Shown: positions 1-5,879, numbered from the stretch's first letter. The stretch is 5,923 nt of DNA from Candidatus Omnitrophota bacterium (GCA_026387515.1 JAPLLP010000208.1:1-5923), one strand, 5' to 3'. The notes: generated by a model not told the origin, from the letters alone. A program made the numbers and translations.

Positions 1-1355
1 ACCGTGCTATAGCCGCCGCCAAAACTAAAGGCCCCGGTTTTAGCCTCTTTCACCTCTACTACCAGATCCTTCTTATCCGTAGAACTAGTATCCTCGGTAT
101 CATAACTTATTTCATCAAAGAAACCAAGATTCTGCAGGCGCTCTTTACTCCGGCGCAGCTTCTGGCCGTCAAATCTATCCCCAGGGTGTATCCTTAATTC
201 CCTGCGAATAACCAAATCCTTAGTCTTGACATTACCCCTTATCTTGATCTTATTCACGTAGGCGATATCGTTCTCTTTAATGTGAAAAGTAATATCCACA
301 CGGCCGGAAGAAGAATTCACTGAAGTAACCTCCTGCACCTGAGCCATGATATAACCCCGGTCAAAGTAAACGCCCTGGATATTGGCAATGTCCTGCTTGA
401 GGGCTTCCTGGCTAAAAACCCTGCCCGGCAGACAGGTTTTTAGCTTCGAAATAATCTCTTTCTCCGCGATATCCTTATTTCCGTCTATGGAAACACTACC
501 CACCAGGTATTTCTTACCCTCTTCAATCTTTATAGTTATATATAAAAATGGGCGCTTGGCATCGGTCTGGATATCGTATTCCGCTTCAACATCGGTAAAG
601 CCCTGGCTGTGGTAAAAAGATTTTATGCGCTCGATATCCTCCTTAAGCACCTCTTCCTTTAACACCCCGGCATTAAAAAGCCAACCTCTCTTGGTCTTCA
701 TAGCGCCGATGATACGCCTTTTAGAAAAAGATTTATTGCCTTTGACATAAATTTCTTTAACGTGGATCCTCTTGCCCTCCGTCACCGTAAATAGCACGTC
801 CGCTTTCCCGGTCTCTTTGTTAATATCCGCTTTATAGATAACTTCGGCCTGGGAAAAACCCATCTTTTCATACATCTTCTTAACCGTGTTTACGTCTTCA
901 TCAAGGCTGGGGTAATCCAGATACTGCGACTCCTTTGACTTTAAACTCTCTTTGAGTTTCTCGTCTTTCATGGTAATGCGGCGGATCCCGGAAAAGGTAA
1001 TGTGCGCAATGAGCGGGCGTTCCGCTAACGAAATAATAAGCTTTATCCCATTTTTATACTTCTCGGTGTCTATTTTAATATCGCTAAAAAAACCCAACAA
1101 ATATAAACGCTTTAAATCATCGCTTACCACGTTTTCCTGGTAAGCGGCGCCGATACGCGATTTCAATTTAGAGATAATGGTATTGGAACTTATTGATTTA
1201 TTACCTTTTACTTCAATGGCGGTAATATTTTGCTGAGCCTGCTCCGCAGGGGAAGACGCAGTTTCTTCGCTTGGGCCTTGCGGTTTATCTTCCGCAAAAA
1301 CCAAAAAGTGCGCAGATAAGGTAAGTACTATTAAGAGGAATAAGGCTTTACGCAT
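1..1355 (-). CDS. bamA: Outer-membrane protein assembly factor BamA, N-terminal part (runs off window)
   Basis: BamA is the central subunit of the machine that folds and inserts beta-barrel proteins into the outer membrane. The visible 451 codons begin with a signal peptide (MRKALFLLIV..., hydrophobic to about residue 20, likely cut after VFA21) and a Ser/Glu/Gln-rich linker (22-43). Five POTRA domains follow at roughly 44-113, 114-196, 197-281, 282-364 and 365-440, each opening with a strand such as ITAIEVKGNKSI, IHVKEIYVKGNKSF or AYVNKIKIRGNVKT. POTRA5 ends NLGFFDEISYDT, and the reading then enters the first barrel strand (TGAFSFGGGYST), where the window ends; the whole barrel is missing. 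The start is ATG at 1355-1353, directly before the signal peptide, with no Shine-Dalgarno sequence upstream. It lies 42 bp after the pilin-like gene and probably has its own promoter. Five POTRAs and a barrel transition favour BamA over TamA or FhaC-type proteins. The frame is open throughout. Confidence 0.95.
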   Translation of the reverse strand, partial: MRKALFLLIVLTLSAHFLVFAEDKPQGPSEETASSPAEQAQQNITAIEVKGNKSISSNTIISKLKSRIGAAYQENVVSDDLKRLYLLGFFSDIKIDTEKYKNGIKLIISLAERPLIAHITFSGIRRITMKDEKLKESLKSKESQYLDYPSLDEDVNTVKKMYEKMGFSQAEVIYKADINKETGKADVLFTVTEGKRIHVKEIYVKGNKSFSKRRIIGAMKTKRGWLFNAGVLKEEVLKEDIERIKSFYHSQGFTDVEAEYDIQTDAKRPFLYITIKIEEGKKYLVGSVSIDGNKDIAEKEIISKLKTCLPGRVFSQEALKQDIANIQGVYFDRGYIMAQVQEVTSVNSSSGRVDITFHIKENDIAYVNKIKIRGNVKTKDLVIRRELRIHPGDRFDGQKLRRSKERLQNLGFFDEISYDTEDTSSTDKKDLVVEVKEAKTGAFSFGGGYST

Positions 1356-1391
1356 TTTTCGTTAGTATAGCACAACCTTAACAAAATGCAA
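1356..1391 (-). promoter_or_regulatory. Predicted sigma70-type extended -10 promoter for bamA
   Basis: In the 42-bp gap before bamA, the minus strand reads TTGCAT (plus 1391-1386), a 16-bp spacer, then TATACT (plus 1369-1364). The -10 box is preceded by TGC, giving the extended -10 form TGN-TATACT. An A-rich run (plus 1392-1400) lies upstream of the -35 box and could act as an UP element. Transcription should start about 7 bases past the -10 box, near 1357, only 1-3 bases before the bamA ATG. There is no ribosome-binding sequence between the -10 box and the ATG. The boxes are seen in the sequence; promoter activity and the leaderless mRNA are inferences. Confidence 0.5.
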
Positions 1392-1397
1392 TTTTTT

Positions 1398-2074
1398 TTA
1401 CTGATAGTCGCTTGAACATTCCGGATCCGGCAGACAGCTTGAATAAGGAGATGTGATTGGATCCGCGTTTTTATTACTATCGAACCAATTTGCCAAACAA
1501 TTTTGATAACCCGCGTGACAGGATTCATTAAGATCGGTTATCTTCTTTATACGCTTCCCTTTATCTACGCCCGGCCGGGTTGCCTTGGTTACTGCCAGCG
1601 CAAAAATGGTTTTACTGCCCGTAAGCTCATATTTGGTATGCCGTTTTACTAATGGTATGGTTCTATCACTATCGAGAAGGCTAAAAGTCGTGCTTTCGCA
1701 ATCGCCGATAATGATCAAGTCTGACGGCATCCGCTGGTATTGTTTATAGGAAAGGTCGCCTAATGCGCTGTTATATCCATAAGAAGAGGCTCCGAGGACT
1801 TTAACCGGGGAGCCTAAATCCGAGGGGCAGGAGATAGTTTTGAGGTTTCCCAGAGCGATATTGGTAAGAAAGGGTTGGCCTGCGGTGTCCAGGCAATCAG
1901 ACATAGATTCATCCATGACGCAGTTATTAAAACCTGCCTGCAGGGCGACAAGATTAGCTTCACAGACCCTGGCTTCGGCATCTGCTTTCACGGTGCGGTA
2001 TGAAACGCAGCCATTATACCTATGACCACCACTACTATTAAAAGCTCGGCTACGGTGAAAGAACTTCGGCGGAT
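1398..2074 (-). pseudogene. Type IV prepilin-like (H-X9-DG family-like) protein, frameshifted and without a standard start
   Basis: This is a pilin or pseudopilin, an envelope protein normally processed by prepilin peptidase and assembled by a type II secretion or type IV pilus system. After dnaB the minus strand encodes RRSSFTVAELLIVVVVIG, then IMAAF: a prepilin methylation motif with F at +1 and E at +5, then a hydrophobic helix. This frame stops at TGA (1990-1988). The rest continues in the other frame from GTG at 1991 (VKADAEARVCEANL...) to TAA at 1400-1398. One extra base near 2003 would join them into about 225 residues. The second part has CPSD (55-58, counting from the GTG), SYGYN (70-74) and RH (117-118), as in the H-X9-DG-type prepilins, but no clear DG. 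It has nine cysteines. The first frame has no ATG, GTG or TTG after the dnaB stop; an ATC (2074-2072) sits where the start should be, behind AAGGGGGG. An annotation starting at 1991 would miss the pilin motif. It may be a true pseudogene or carry sequencing errors. Confidence 0.78.
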
Positions 2075-2083
2075 ATTCCCCCC

Positions 2084-3415
2084 TTATTCTATCCTTGCGA
2101 GGTTCTCAAAACGGGTGTATTCGTTGATAAAAGACAGTTTTAACGTACCTACCGGGCCGTTACGCTGTTTGGCAATAATAACTTCGGCCACGCCTTTTTC
2201 GGCATTAGGATTGTAATACTCTTCGCGCAATATAAGCGCTACCAGGTCCGCGTCCTGTTCGATCGCCCCGGATTCCCTAAGGTCTGAAAGCTGCGGCCTG
2301 TGGTCAGTACGGGATTCTACTGCCCGGGACAACTGGCTTATGGCAATGACTGGCACATTCAATTCGCGCGCCAGCGCCTTTAAAGAACGGGAGATATCGG
2401 ATATTTCCTGTTGCCGGCTCTCCGCATTGCCTGAACCGCGCATCAGCTGAAGGTAATCCACGATAATAAGCTTTATATCGTGATGGCTTTTTAGCCTCCG
2501 GGCCTTGGCGCGTATCTCCATTGCCGAAACAGCCGGGGTGTCGTCAATATATATCGGGGCCTCTGAAAGCTTGCCTGCGGCGGCGGTGAGCCGCGGCCAA
2601 TCGGAAGTGGACAAATATCCGGTGCGCACCTTATGCGCGTCCACCCGTGCGTGCGCGCAGAGCATCCTCTGCACCAGCTGCTCCTTAGACATTTCCAGGC
2701 TAAAAATCACAAGAGGGATCTTCTCTACCACGCCCGCGTATTCAGCTATGCCTAAGGCGAAGGCGCTCTTGCCCATCGAGGGCCTGCCGGCGATAATAAT
2801 CAAATCCGACGACTGTAGTCCCGCGGTCTTAGAATCAAACTCGATGTAGCCGGTAGGCACTCCGGTAACATGGGCCTTACGCTGATAAAGCTTATCTATG
2901 GTTTCGATGCTCTCCTTTATGATCTCCTTAAGGTGCAGATAGCTTCCGGACATCCTTTTGTTGCTGATCTCAAATATCATCCGTTCCGCGTCGTCTATAA
3001 GCTCATTGGCGTTCCCGTCGCTTTCGAAACACCGCGAAACGATCTTGGTGCTGTTGGAGATTAGGTTACGCAGGATATTCTTCTCTTTTACGATATTTAC
3101 ATAATGGCTGATATTGGCTGCCGTAGGCACGGAGTTGGCCAGGCCGGTCAAGAAACTCGCCCCTCCTACCGCATCCAGGATCTCCCTTCTTTTTAATTCG
3201 TCGGTGAGCGTGATAAGGTCTACCGGTTTATTCGAGTTATAGAGATCGACGATAGCCTCATACACCCTTCTGTGCGAATCCTTGTAAAAAACTTCCTCGT
3301 CCAGGGATTCCACGGCAACTGATATGGCCTCATCGTCGATGATCATAGAGCCCAGGACTGCGGCTTCGGCCTCGAGATTTTGTGGCGGGATTTTTTCTAG
3401 GAAAGTCTCGGACAT
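2084..3415 (-). CDS. dnaB: Replicative DNA helicase DnaB
   Basis: DnaB is the hexameric 5'-3' helicase that unwinds DNA at the replication fork and interacts with primase. The 443-residue protein has normal family length and no intein. The N-terminal domain (about 8-110) opens IPPQNLEAEAAVLGSMI, and a linker to about 180 leads into the RecA-like ATPase. Visible motifs are Walker A GRPSMGKS (210-217), SLEM with the catalytic Glu (239-242), Walker B LIIVDYLQL (316-324), the SRQQEISDISRSLKALAREL segment (333-352), PVIAISQLSRAVE (355-367) and DLRESGAIEQDADLV (378-392). The ATG at 3415 is one base after the rplI stop, and the upstream sequence has no good Shine-Dalgarno, so initiation probably depends on ribosomes finishing rplI. 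The rplI-dnaB order is widely conserved. The stop TAA (2086-2084) abuts a six-G run that could be the ribosome-binding site of the next gene. Confidence 0.97.
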   Translation of the reverse strand: MSETFLEKIPPQNLEAEAAVLGSMIIDDEAISVAVESLDEEVFYKDSHRRVYEAIVDLYNSNKPVDLITLTDELKRREILDAVGGASFLTGLANSVPTAANISHYVNIVKEKNILRNLISNSTKIVSRCFESDGNANELIDDAERMIFEISNKRMSGSYLHLKEIIKESIETIDKLYQRKAHVTGVPTGYIEFDSKTAGLQSSDLIIIAGRPSMGKSAFALGIAEYAGVVEKIPLVIFSLEMSKEQLVQRMLCAHARVDAHKVRTGYLSTSDWPRLTAAAGKLSEAPIYIDDTPAVSAMEIRAKARRLKSHHDIKLIIVDYLQLMRGSGNAESRQQEISDISRSLKALARELNVPVIAISQLSRAVESRTDHRPQLSDLRESGAIEQDADLVALILREEYYNPNAEKGVAEVIIAKQRNGPVGTLKLSFINEYTRFENLARIE

Positions 3416-3416
3416 G

Positions 3417-3860
3417 CTATTTTTTAACTACCCAAATCTTTATTTGCGCGTCTACCTCGGGATGAAGCTTTATGGGGACTTCGTAAATACCCAGCTGCTT
3501 TATCGGCTCATCCAAAATAATAAGATTTTTGTCTATATCAATATTATCTTCTTTTAAAGCGGCTATGATATCTCCGGAGGAGATACTACCGTAAATCTTC
3601 TCATCTTCCTGTACCAGAACTGGCATAGTCAGGGAAACGCCTGCTAATTTTTCTTTAAGCGCCTGGGCCTCTCTTTTTAATCTCTCCTGCTCATGAGACC
3701 GGCGCAGCTTCTCCTCTTCCAGGTGTTTAAGATTCGCGGTATTCAGCGGCACGGCCAGCTTATTAGGAAAAAGAAAATTGCGGGCAAAACCGTCCTTGAC
3801 CTTAACTACCTGGCCGCTACGGCCGATCCTTTCCACATCCTTGTTTAAAATAACTTCCAT
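3417..3860 (-). CDS. rplI: 50S ribosomal protein L9
   Basis: L9 binds 23S rRNA near the base of the L1 stalk and helps maintain reading frame. At 147 residues it has the normal length. The N-terminal RNA-binding domain (1-50) begins MEVILNKDVERIGRSGQVV and contains the signature VKVKDGFARNFLFPNKLAVP (19-38). A long charged helix follows (about 43-75, rich in Glu, Lys and Arg), then the C-terminal domain (about 76-147: VSLTMPV...EKIYGSISSGDI...IKQLGIYEVPIKLHPEV). The ATG at 3860 has GGAG seven bases upstream. It lies 23 bp after rpsR and one base before dnaB, within the S6-S18-L9 cluster. Confidence 0.97.
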   Translation of the reverse strand: MEVILNKDVERIGRSGQVVKVKDGFARNFLFPNKLAVPLNTANLKHLEEEKLRRSHEQERLKREAQALKEKLAGVSLTMPVLVQEDEKIYGSISSGDIIAALKEDNIDIDKNLIILDEPIKQLGIYEVPIKLHPEVDAQIKIWVVKK

Positions 3861-3883
3861 AGTTTACTCCGTTGTGGCATTAC

Positions 3884-4138
3884 TTATGCGCGAGCGTACG
3901 GCACCAGCCCAAGAAACCGGGCTTTCTTTATCTCCTCGGACACCCTTCTTTGATGCTTGGCGCAATTGCCGGAGAAACGACTAGAGATAATCTTGCCCCT
4001 CTCCTTGATGAAAGACTCCAAAAGCCGCGCATCTTTATAGCTTATCACCTTTGATTTATCCGCGCAAAAACGGCAAAATCTTTTTTTAAACGCGAAACTT
4101 GGTTTTTTCTTTATCTGAACCTTTTCCCTAGATCTCAT
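3884..4138 (-). CDS. rpsR: 30S ribosomal protein S18
   Basis: S18 forms a dimer with S6 and binds the central domain of 16S rRNA in the small-subunit platform. The 84-residue protein shows the family core YKDARLLESFIKERGKI (34-50), then RFSGNCAKHQRRVSEEIKKA (54-73) and FLGLVPY (75-81), after a basic N-terminal tail. Cysteines 22, 25 and 59 plus His62 (CRFC ... CAKH) resemble the zinc-binding version of S18 known in several lineages; metal binding is inferred. The ATG at 4138 lies inside ssb, giving an 11-bp overlap with the ssb stop at 4130-4128. GAGG sits nine bases upstream, within ssb. The overlap points to translational coupling to ssb. Confidence 0.96.
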   Translation of the reverse strand: MRSREKVQIKKKPSFAFKKRFCRFCADKSKVISYKDARLLESFIKERGKIISSRFSGNCAKHQRRVSEEIKKARFLGLVPYARA

Positions 4139-4580
4139 CAGTTTTTTCCTCGCTTTCTTCGCTCAACCATGATGTCTCCGTAGAAGGCTCTTGCGCAGGT
4201 ACTACTTCTGCTTTTTGTGGCTTTGGCTGTTCCTGATTGGCGCCTGCTGAAGGGCCGCCCAAAAACTGGATCCGCTCCGCCCTTACCTCGATTACGCTGC
4301 GCTTTGCGCCTGCGGCATCTTCCCAGCTGCGCGATTGCAGCCTGCCTTCGACAAACAGAGGGCTACCCTTATGCAGATACTGGTTGCAATTTTCAGCCTG
4401 CTTATCCCAGGCCACCGCGGTCACAAAACAAACCTCTTCTTTCCATTCCTGGTTTTTATCGCGGAATTTCCTATTCACTGCCAGGCGCAGATTCACCACT
4501 GCCGTACCCTGAGGCGTATAGCGCAATTCCGGATCCTTGGTCAAATTACCCATGAGTAAAACTTTGTTAAAACTAGGCAT
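4128..4580 (-). CDS. ssb: Single-stranded DNA-binding protein
   Basis: SSB coats single-stranded DNA during replication, repair and recombination, and recruits partner enzymes through its C-terminal tip. The OB-fold domain spans about 1-108: FNKVLLMGNLTKDPELRYTP (4-23), AVVNLRLAVNRKF (27-39), then FVTAVAWDKQAE (52-63) with Trp59, and LFVEGRLQSRSWED (75-88) with Trp86. A Pro/Gln/Glu-rich linker (109-145) follows. The end is unusual: it reads ESEEKTDEI and stops, lacking the final Pro-Phe of the standard DDDIPF-type tip. The start ATG at 4580 has a strong GGAGGGG just upstream, with 4 bases between the GGAGG core and the ATG. The 3' end overlaps rpsR by 11 bp. Placement between rpsF and rpsR is typical for ssb, except for the extra gene next to rpsF. 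Confidence 0.96.
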   Translation of the reverse strand: MPSFNKVLLMGNLTKDPELRYTPQGTAVVNLRLAVNRKFRDKNQEWKEEVCFVTAVAWDKQAENCNQYLHKGSPLFVEGRLQSRSWEDAAGAKRSVIEVRAERIQFLGGPSAGANQEQPKPQKAEVVPAQEPSTETSWLSEESEEKTDEI

Positions 4581-4601
4581 ATCCCCTCCAAAACTTAGAT
4601 T

Positions 4602-4910
4602 TCATTTGGCCAGGCTATAAAGCATGCCCGCCATGATTATAACCATGATCCCGATAACAAATCTTATTTTGGTATTAAAAATGGCCTTTTCCAGAGATAT
4701 CTCTTTATCCAGCAAAGTCTTGAAATTGCTGAGCGTCTTTACTATTGCCTTATCAAAAGCCAAGTTCTTATTAAGCATCTTTCCCGCCCAGTTCAATAGC
4801 TTAGCGCCAAAAATCAGATCTAATCCCACCAATATGCCCACGAAACTAATAAAGATATTAAAAAATCTTAAAGCAATCATTGCTACATCTAAAGCAGACA
4901 TTTCTTCCAT
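4602..4910 (-). CDS. Small hypothetical protein with two membrane helices, inserted between rpsF and ssb
   Basis: I do not recognise a family for this 102-residue protein. It has a short N-terminal tail, a hydrophobic helix at about 11-34 (MIALRFFNIFISFVGILVGL), a basic/amphipathic middle of about 45 residues (NKNLAFDKAIVKTLSNFKTL, then LDKEISLEKAIF), and a second hydrophobic helix at about 83-100 (RFVIGIMVIIMAGMLYSL). The layout suggests a small inner-membrane hairpin protein with a roughly 50-residue loop. No signal-peptide cleavage site or catalytic motif is visible. The ATG at 4910 has a strong AAGGAGGG five bases upstream, which supports a real, translated gene. It is 46 bp downstream of rpsF and 21 bp upstream of ssb, so it is almost surely cotranscribed with them. 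Its leader shares a 36-bp repeat with the rpsF leader. rpsF and ssb are usually adjacent, so this looks like a lineage-specific insertion. Confidence 0.85.
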   Translation of the reverse strand: MEEMSALDVAMIALRFFNIFISFVGILVGLDLIFGAKLLNWAGKMLNKNLAFDKAIVKTLSNFKTLLDKEISLEKAIFNTKIRFVIGIMVIIMAGMLYSLAK

Positions 4911-4917
4911 ATTTACC

Positions 4918-4953
4918 CTCCTTCACAACAGTGAACACTGGCCCAATTCCTAT
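4918..4953 (-). repeat. Leader repeat, copy B (before the small membrane-protein gene)
   Basis: This 36-bp stretch matches copy A at 5253-5288 at 32 of 36 positions without gaps. On the transcript it contains AGGAAUUGGG, then a perfect 5-bp hairpin UUCAC-UGUU-GUGAA (plus 4935-4922), directly followed by GGAG of the Shine-Dalgarno sequence. Relative to copy A, the middle pair of this hairpin is C-G instead of A-U, so both sides changed together. An alternative palindrome CAGTG-AA-CACTG (plus 4929-4940) also exists only in this copy. A role as an RNA element controlling translation is an inference. Confidence 0.7.
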
Positions 4954-4956
4954 AAG

Positions 4957-5247
4957 TTATGAGTTAGCATTGGTGATAAGGACTCTCAGTATATTCTCAT
5001 TCAACTTGTAAGTAGTGCGCAGCTCTTTTATAGCCGCAGGCGGAGACTGAAAATTAACCAGATAATACACTCCTTCCTTTTGTTTCTTCATCGGAAACCC
5101 CAGTTTTCTTTTTTCCGACCAGATCGCGGATTGGACGATAAGGCCGTTATTTTTTGTCACCGCGTCGTTGATCTGGGAAAAAAGCGCCTTGGAATCTTCT
5201 TCGGACAAATCCGGCTTGACGATTATCATTGCCTCATAATTATTCAT
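4957..5247 (-). CDS. rpsF: 30S ribosomal protein S6
   Basis: S6 is a small-subunit ribosomal protein that dimerises with S18 on 16S rRNA. The 96-residue protein has the normal compact form of the family, without a long acidic tail. Recognisable segments are MNNYEAMIIVKPDLSEED (1-18), the conserved WSEKRKLGFPMKKQKEGVYY (43-62), LVNFQSPPAAIKELRTTYKL (63-82) and ENILRVLIT (84-92). The ATG at 5247 has AAGGAG five bases upstream. The 62-bp gap to pth is the longest in the window and holds copy A of the leader repeat plus a longer hairpin, which fits the known tendency of S6/S18 operons to be autoregulated through a leader RNA. Whether this leader is bound by S6:S18 cannot be decided from sequence alone. 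Confidence 0.97.
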   Translation of the reverse strand: MNNYEAMIIVKPDLSEEDSKALFSQINDAVTKNNGLIVQSAIWSEKRKLGFPMKKQKEGVYYLVNFQSPPAAIKELRTTYKLNENILRVLITNANS

Positions 5248-5252
5248 GTCTA

Positions 5253-5288
5253 CTCCTTAACAATAGTTAACACTGACCCAATTCCTAT
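5253..5288 (-). repeat. Leader repeat, copy A (before rpsF)
   Basis: This is the partner of copy B (4918-4953), with 32 of 36 identical bases and a constant offset of 335 bp. The transcript contains AGGAAUUGGG, then a perfect hairpin UUAAC-UAUU-GUUAA (plus 5270-5257), followed at once by GGAG, the rpsF ribosome-binding sequence. The differences from copy B are one compensatory base pair in this hairpin, one tetraloop base, and one base (plus 5276) in the segment that pairs with the upstream arm described at 5269-5302. Confidence 0.7.
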
Positions 5289-5302
5289 CTGGGCCAGGTG
5301 TT
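5269..5302 (-). promoter_or_regulatory. Hairpin in the rpsF leader, candidate ribosomal-protein regulatory RNA
   Basis: The transcript can fold as AACAC-C-UGGCCCA, a 9-base loop (GAUAGGAAU), then UGGGUCA-GUGUU. This gives 12 pairs with one G-U and one bulged C. It is not followed by a U tract, so it is not an intrinsic terminator. Its outer two pairs compete with the small hairpin next to the Shine-Dalgarno sequence (5257-5270). The 5' arm is absent before the membrane-protein gene, so only the 3' half is shared by both leaders. Pairing is seen directly; a role in S6/S18 feedback is a hypothesis. Confidence 0.5.
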
Positions 5303-5309
5303 ACTCCGA

Positions 5310-5879
5310 TTAGCGCCGGGTGTTAAACAAACTCATAGTTTTAGTTATGCCTGCGCTAGCCCATTCCTGACAACATAGGCAGGCCTGCTGAACGATATCC
5401 CCTAGCCCCGCTTTTTCTGTTCTTGAGAAATTCCTTAATACATAATCAGCCGGATCCATTTTACCCGGTGGACGGCCTATACCGATACGCAAACGGCAAA
5501 AATCATCTACCTCTAATGCCTCTATAATAGAGGCTAGACCCCGGTGCCCGCCGGATGAACCGCCAGGCCTGATCTTAAGCCTGCCGAAATCCAGGTCTAA
5601 ATCATCACAAATTACCAATAGGCAGGCCGCAGGTACTTTGTATCTTTTAAAGAGCGCACCCACTGCTTCGCCGGACAAATTCATAAAGGTAGCGGGTATT
5701 GCCAAAATCAATTCCTCGCCGTCTATCCTGGTTTTAGCGGTGTAACAAGAAACATACTTATCCCTGGCCAGCTTGATCTTATATACGCGGCATAAGGCCT
5801 TTACTACACTTGAGCCGATATTATGCCTGGTGTGCGCATAGAAAATACCGGGATTGCCGAGCCCAACGATTACTTTCAT
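5310..5879 (-). CDS. pth: Peptidyl-tRNA hydrolase
   Basis: Pth cleaves peptidyl-tRNAs released by stalled or drop-off ribosomes, recycling tRNA in the cytoplasm. The 189-residue protein has the usual length. Motifs are VGLGNPG (5-11), TRHN with the catalytic His19 (17-20), ATFMNLSG with substrate-binding Asn67 (63-70), VICDDLDLDFGRLKIRPGG (89-107) and SSGGHRGLASI (108-118), followed by RLRIGIGRPPGKMDPADYVL (129-148). In the GGHRG segment an Arg follows the His, where the E. coli enzyme has Asn114. The start at 5879 is the only ATG directly before the GLGNPG strand. Its likely Shine-Dalgarno GGAG is 19 bases upstream, inside the end of rplY and within the loop of a perfect 9-bp hairpin. The rplY-pth order is common in bacteria. 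Confidence 0.96.
   Translation of the reverse strand: MKVIVGLGNPGIFYAHTRHNIGSSVVKALCRVYKIKLARDKYVSCYTAKTRIDGEELILAIPATFMNLSGEAVGALFKRYKVPAACLLVICDDLDLDFGRLKIRPGGSSGGHRGLASIIEALEVDDFCRLRIGIGRPPGKMDPADYVLRNFSRTEKAGLGDIVQQACLCCQEWASAGITKTMSLFNTRR

Noticed and set aside
1331..1528. Minus-strand 65-codon ORF overlapping the pilin end and the bamA start
   Set aside because: It runs through both real genes in another frame and covers the bamA promoter; no motif or start signal supports it.
1988..2010. Programmed -1 ribosomal frameshift in the pilin-like gene
   Set aside because: The local sequence GCG TTT CAT has no X-XXY-YYZ slippery heptamer and no obvious downstream stem or internal Shine-Dalgarno, so a mutation or sequence error is more likely.
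2505..2849. Plus-strand ORF of 114 codons inside dnaB
   Set aside because: It is antisense to the conserved Walker A and adjacent ATPase region; the protein resembles nothing and the dnaB frame explains the base pattern.
4217..4555. Three overlapping plus-strand ORFs opposite ssb
   Set aside because: They are shadows of the ssb coding frame, with low-complexity composition and no ribosome-binding site.
4624..4962. Plus-strand ORF of 112 codons opposite the membrane-protein gene
   Set aside because: The minus-strand gene has a strong Shine-Dalgarno and operon position; the plus-strand frame has neither.
5269..5302. Intrinsic terminator between pth and rpsF
   Set aside because: The hairpin is followed on the transcript by ACUAUUGUUAAGGAG, with no U tract, and the next gene starts 22 bases later.
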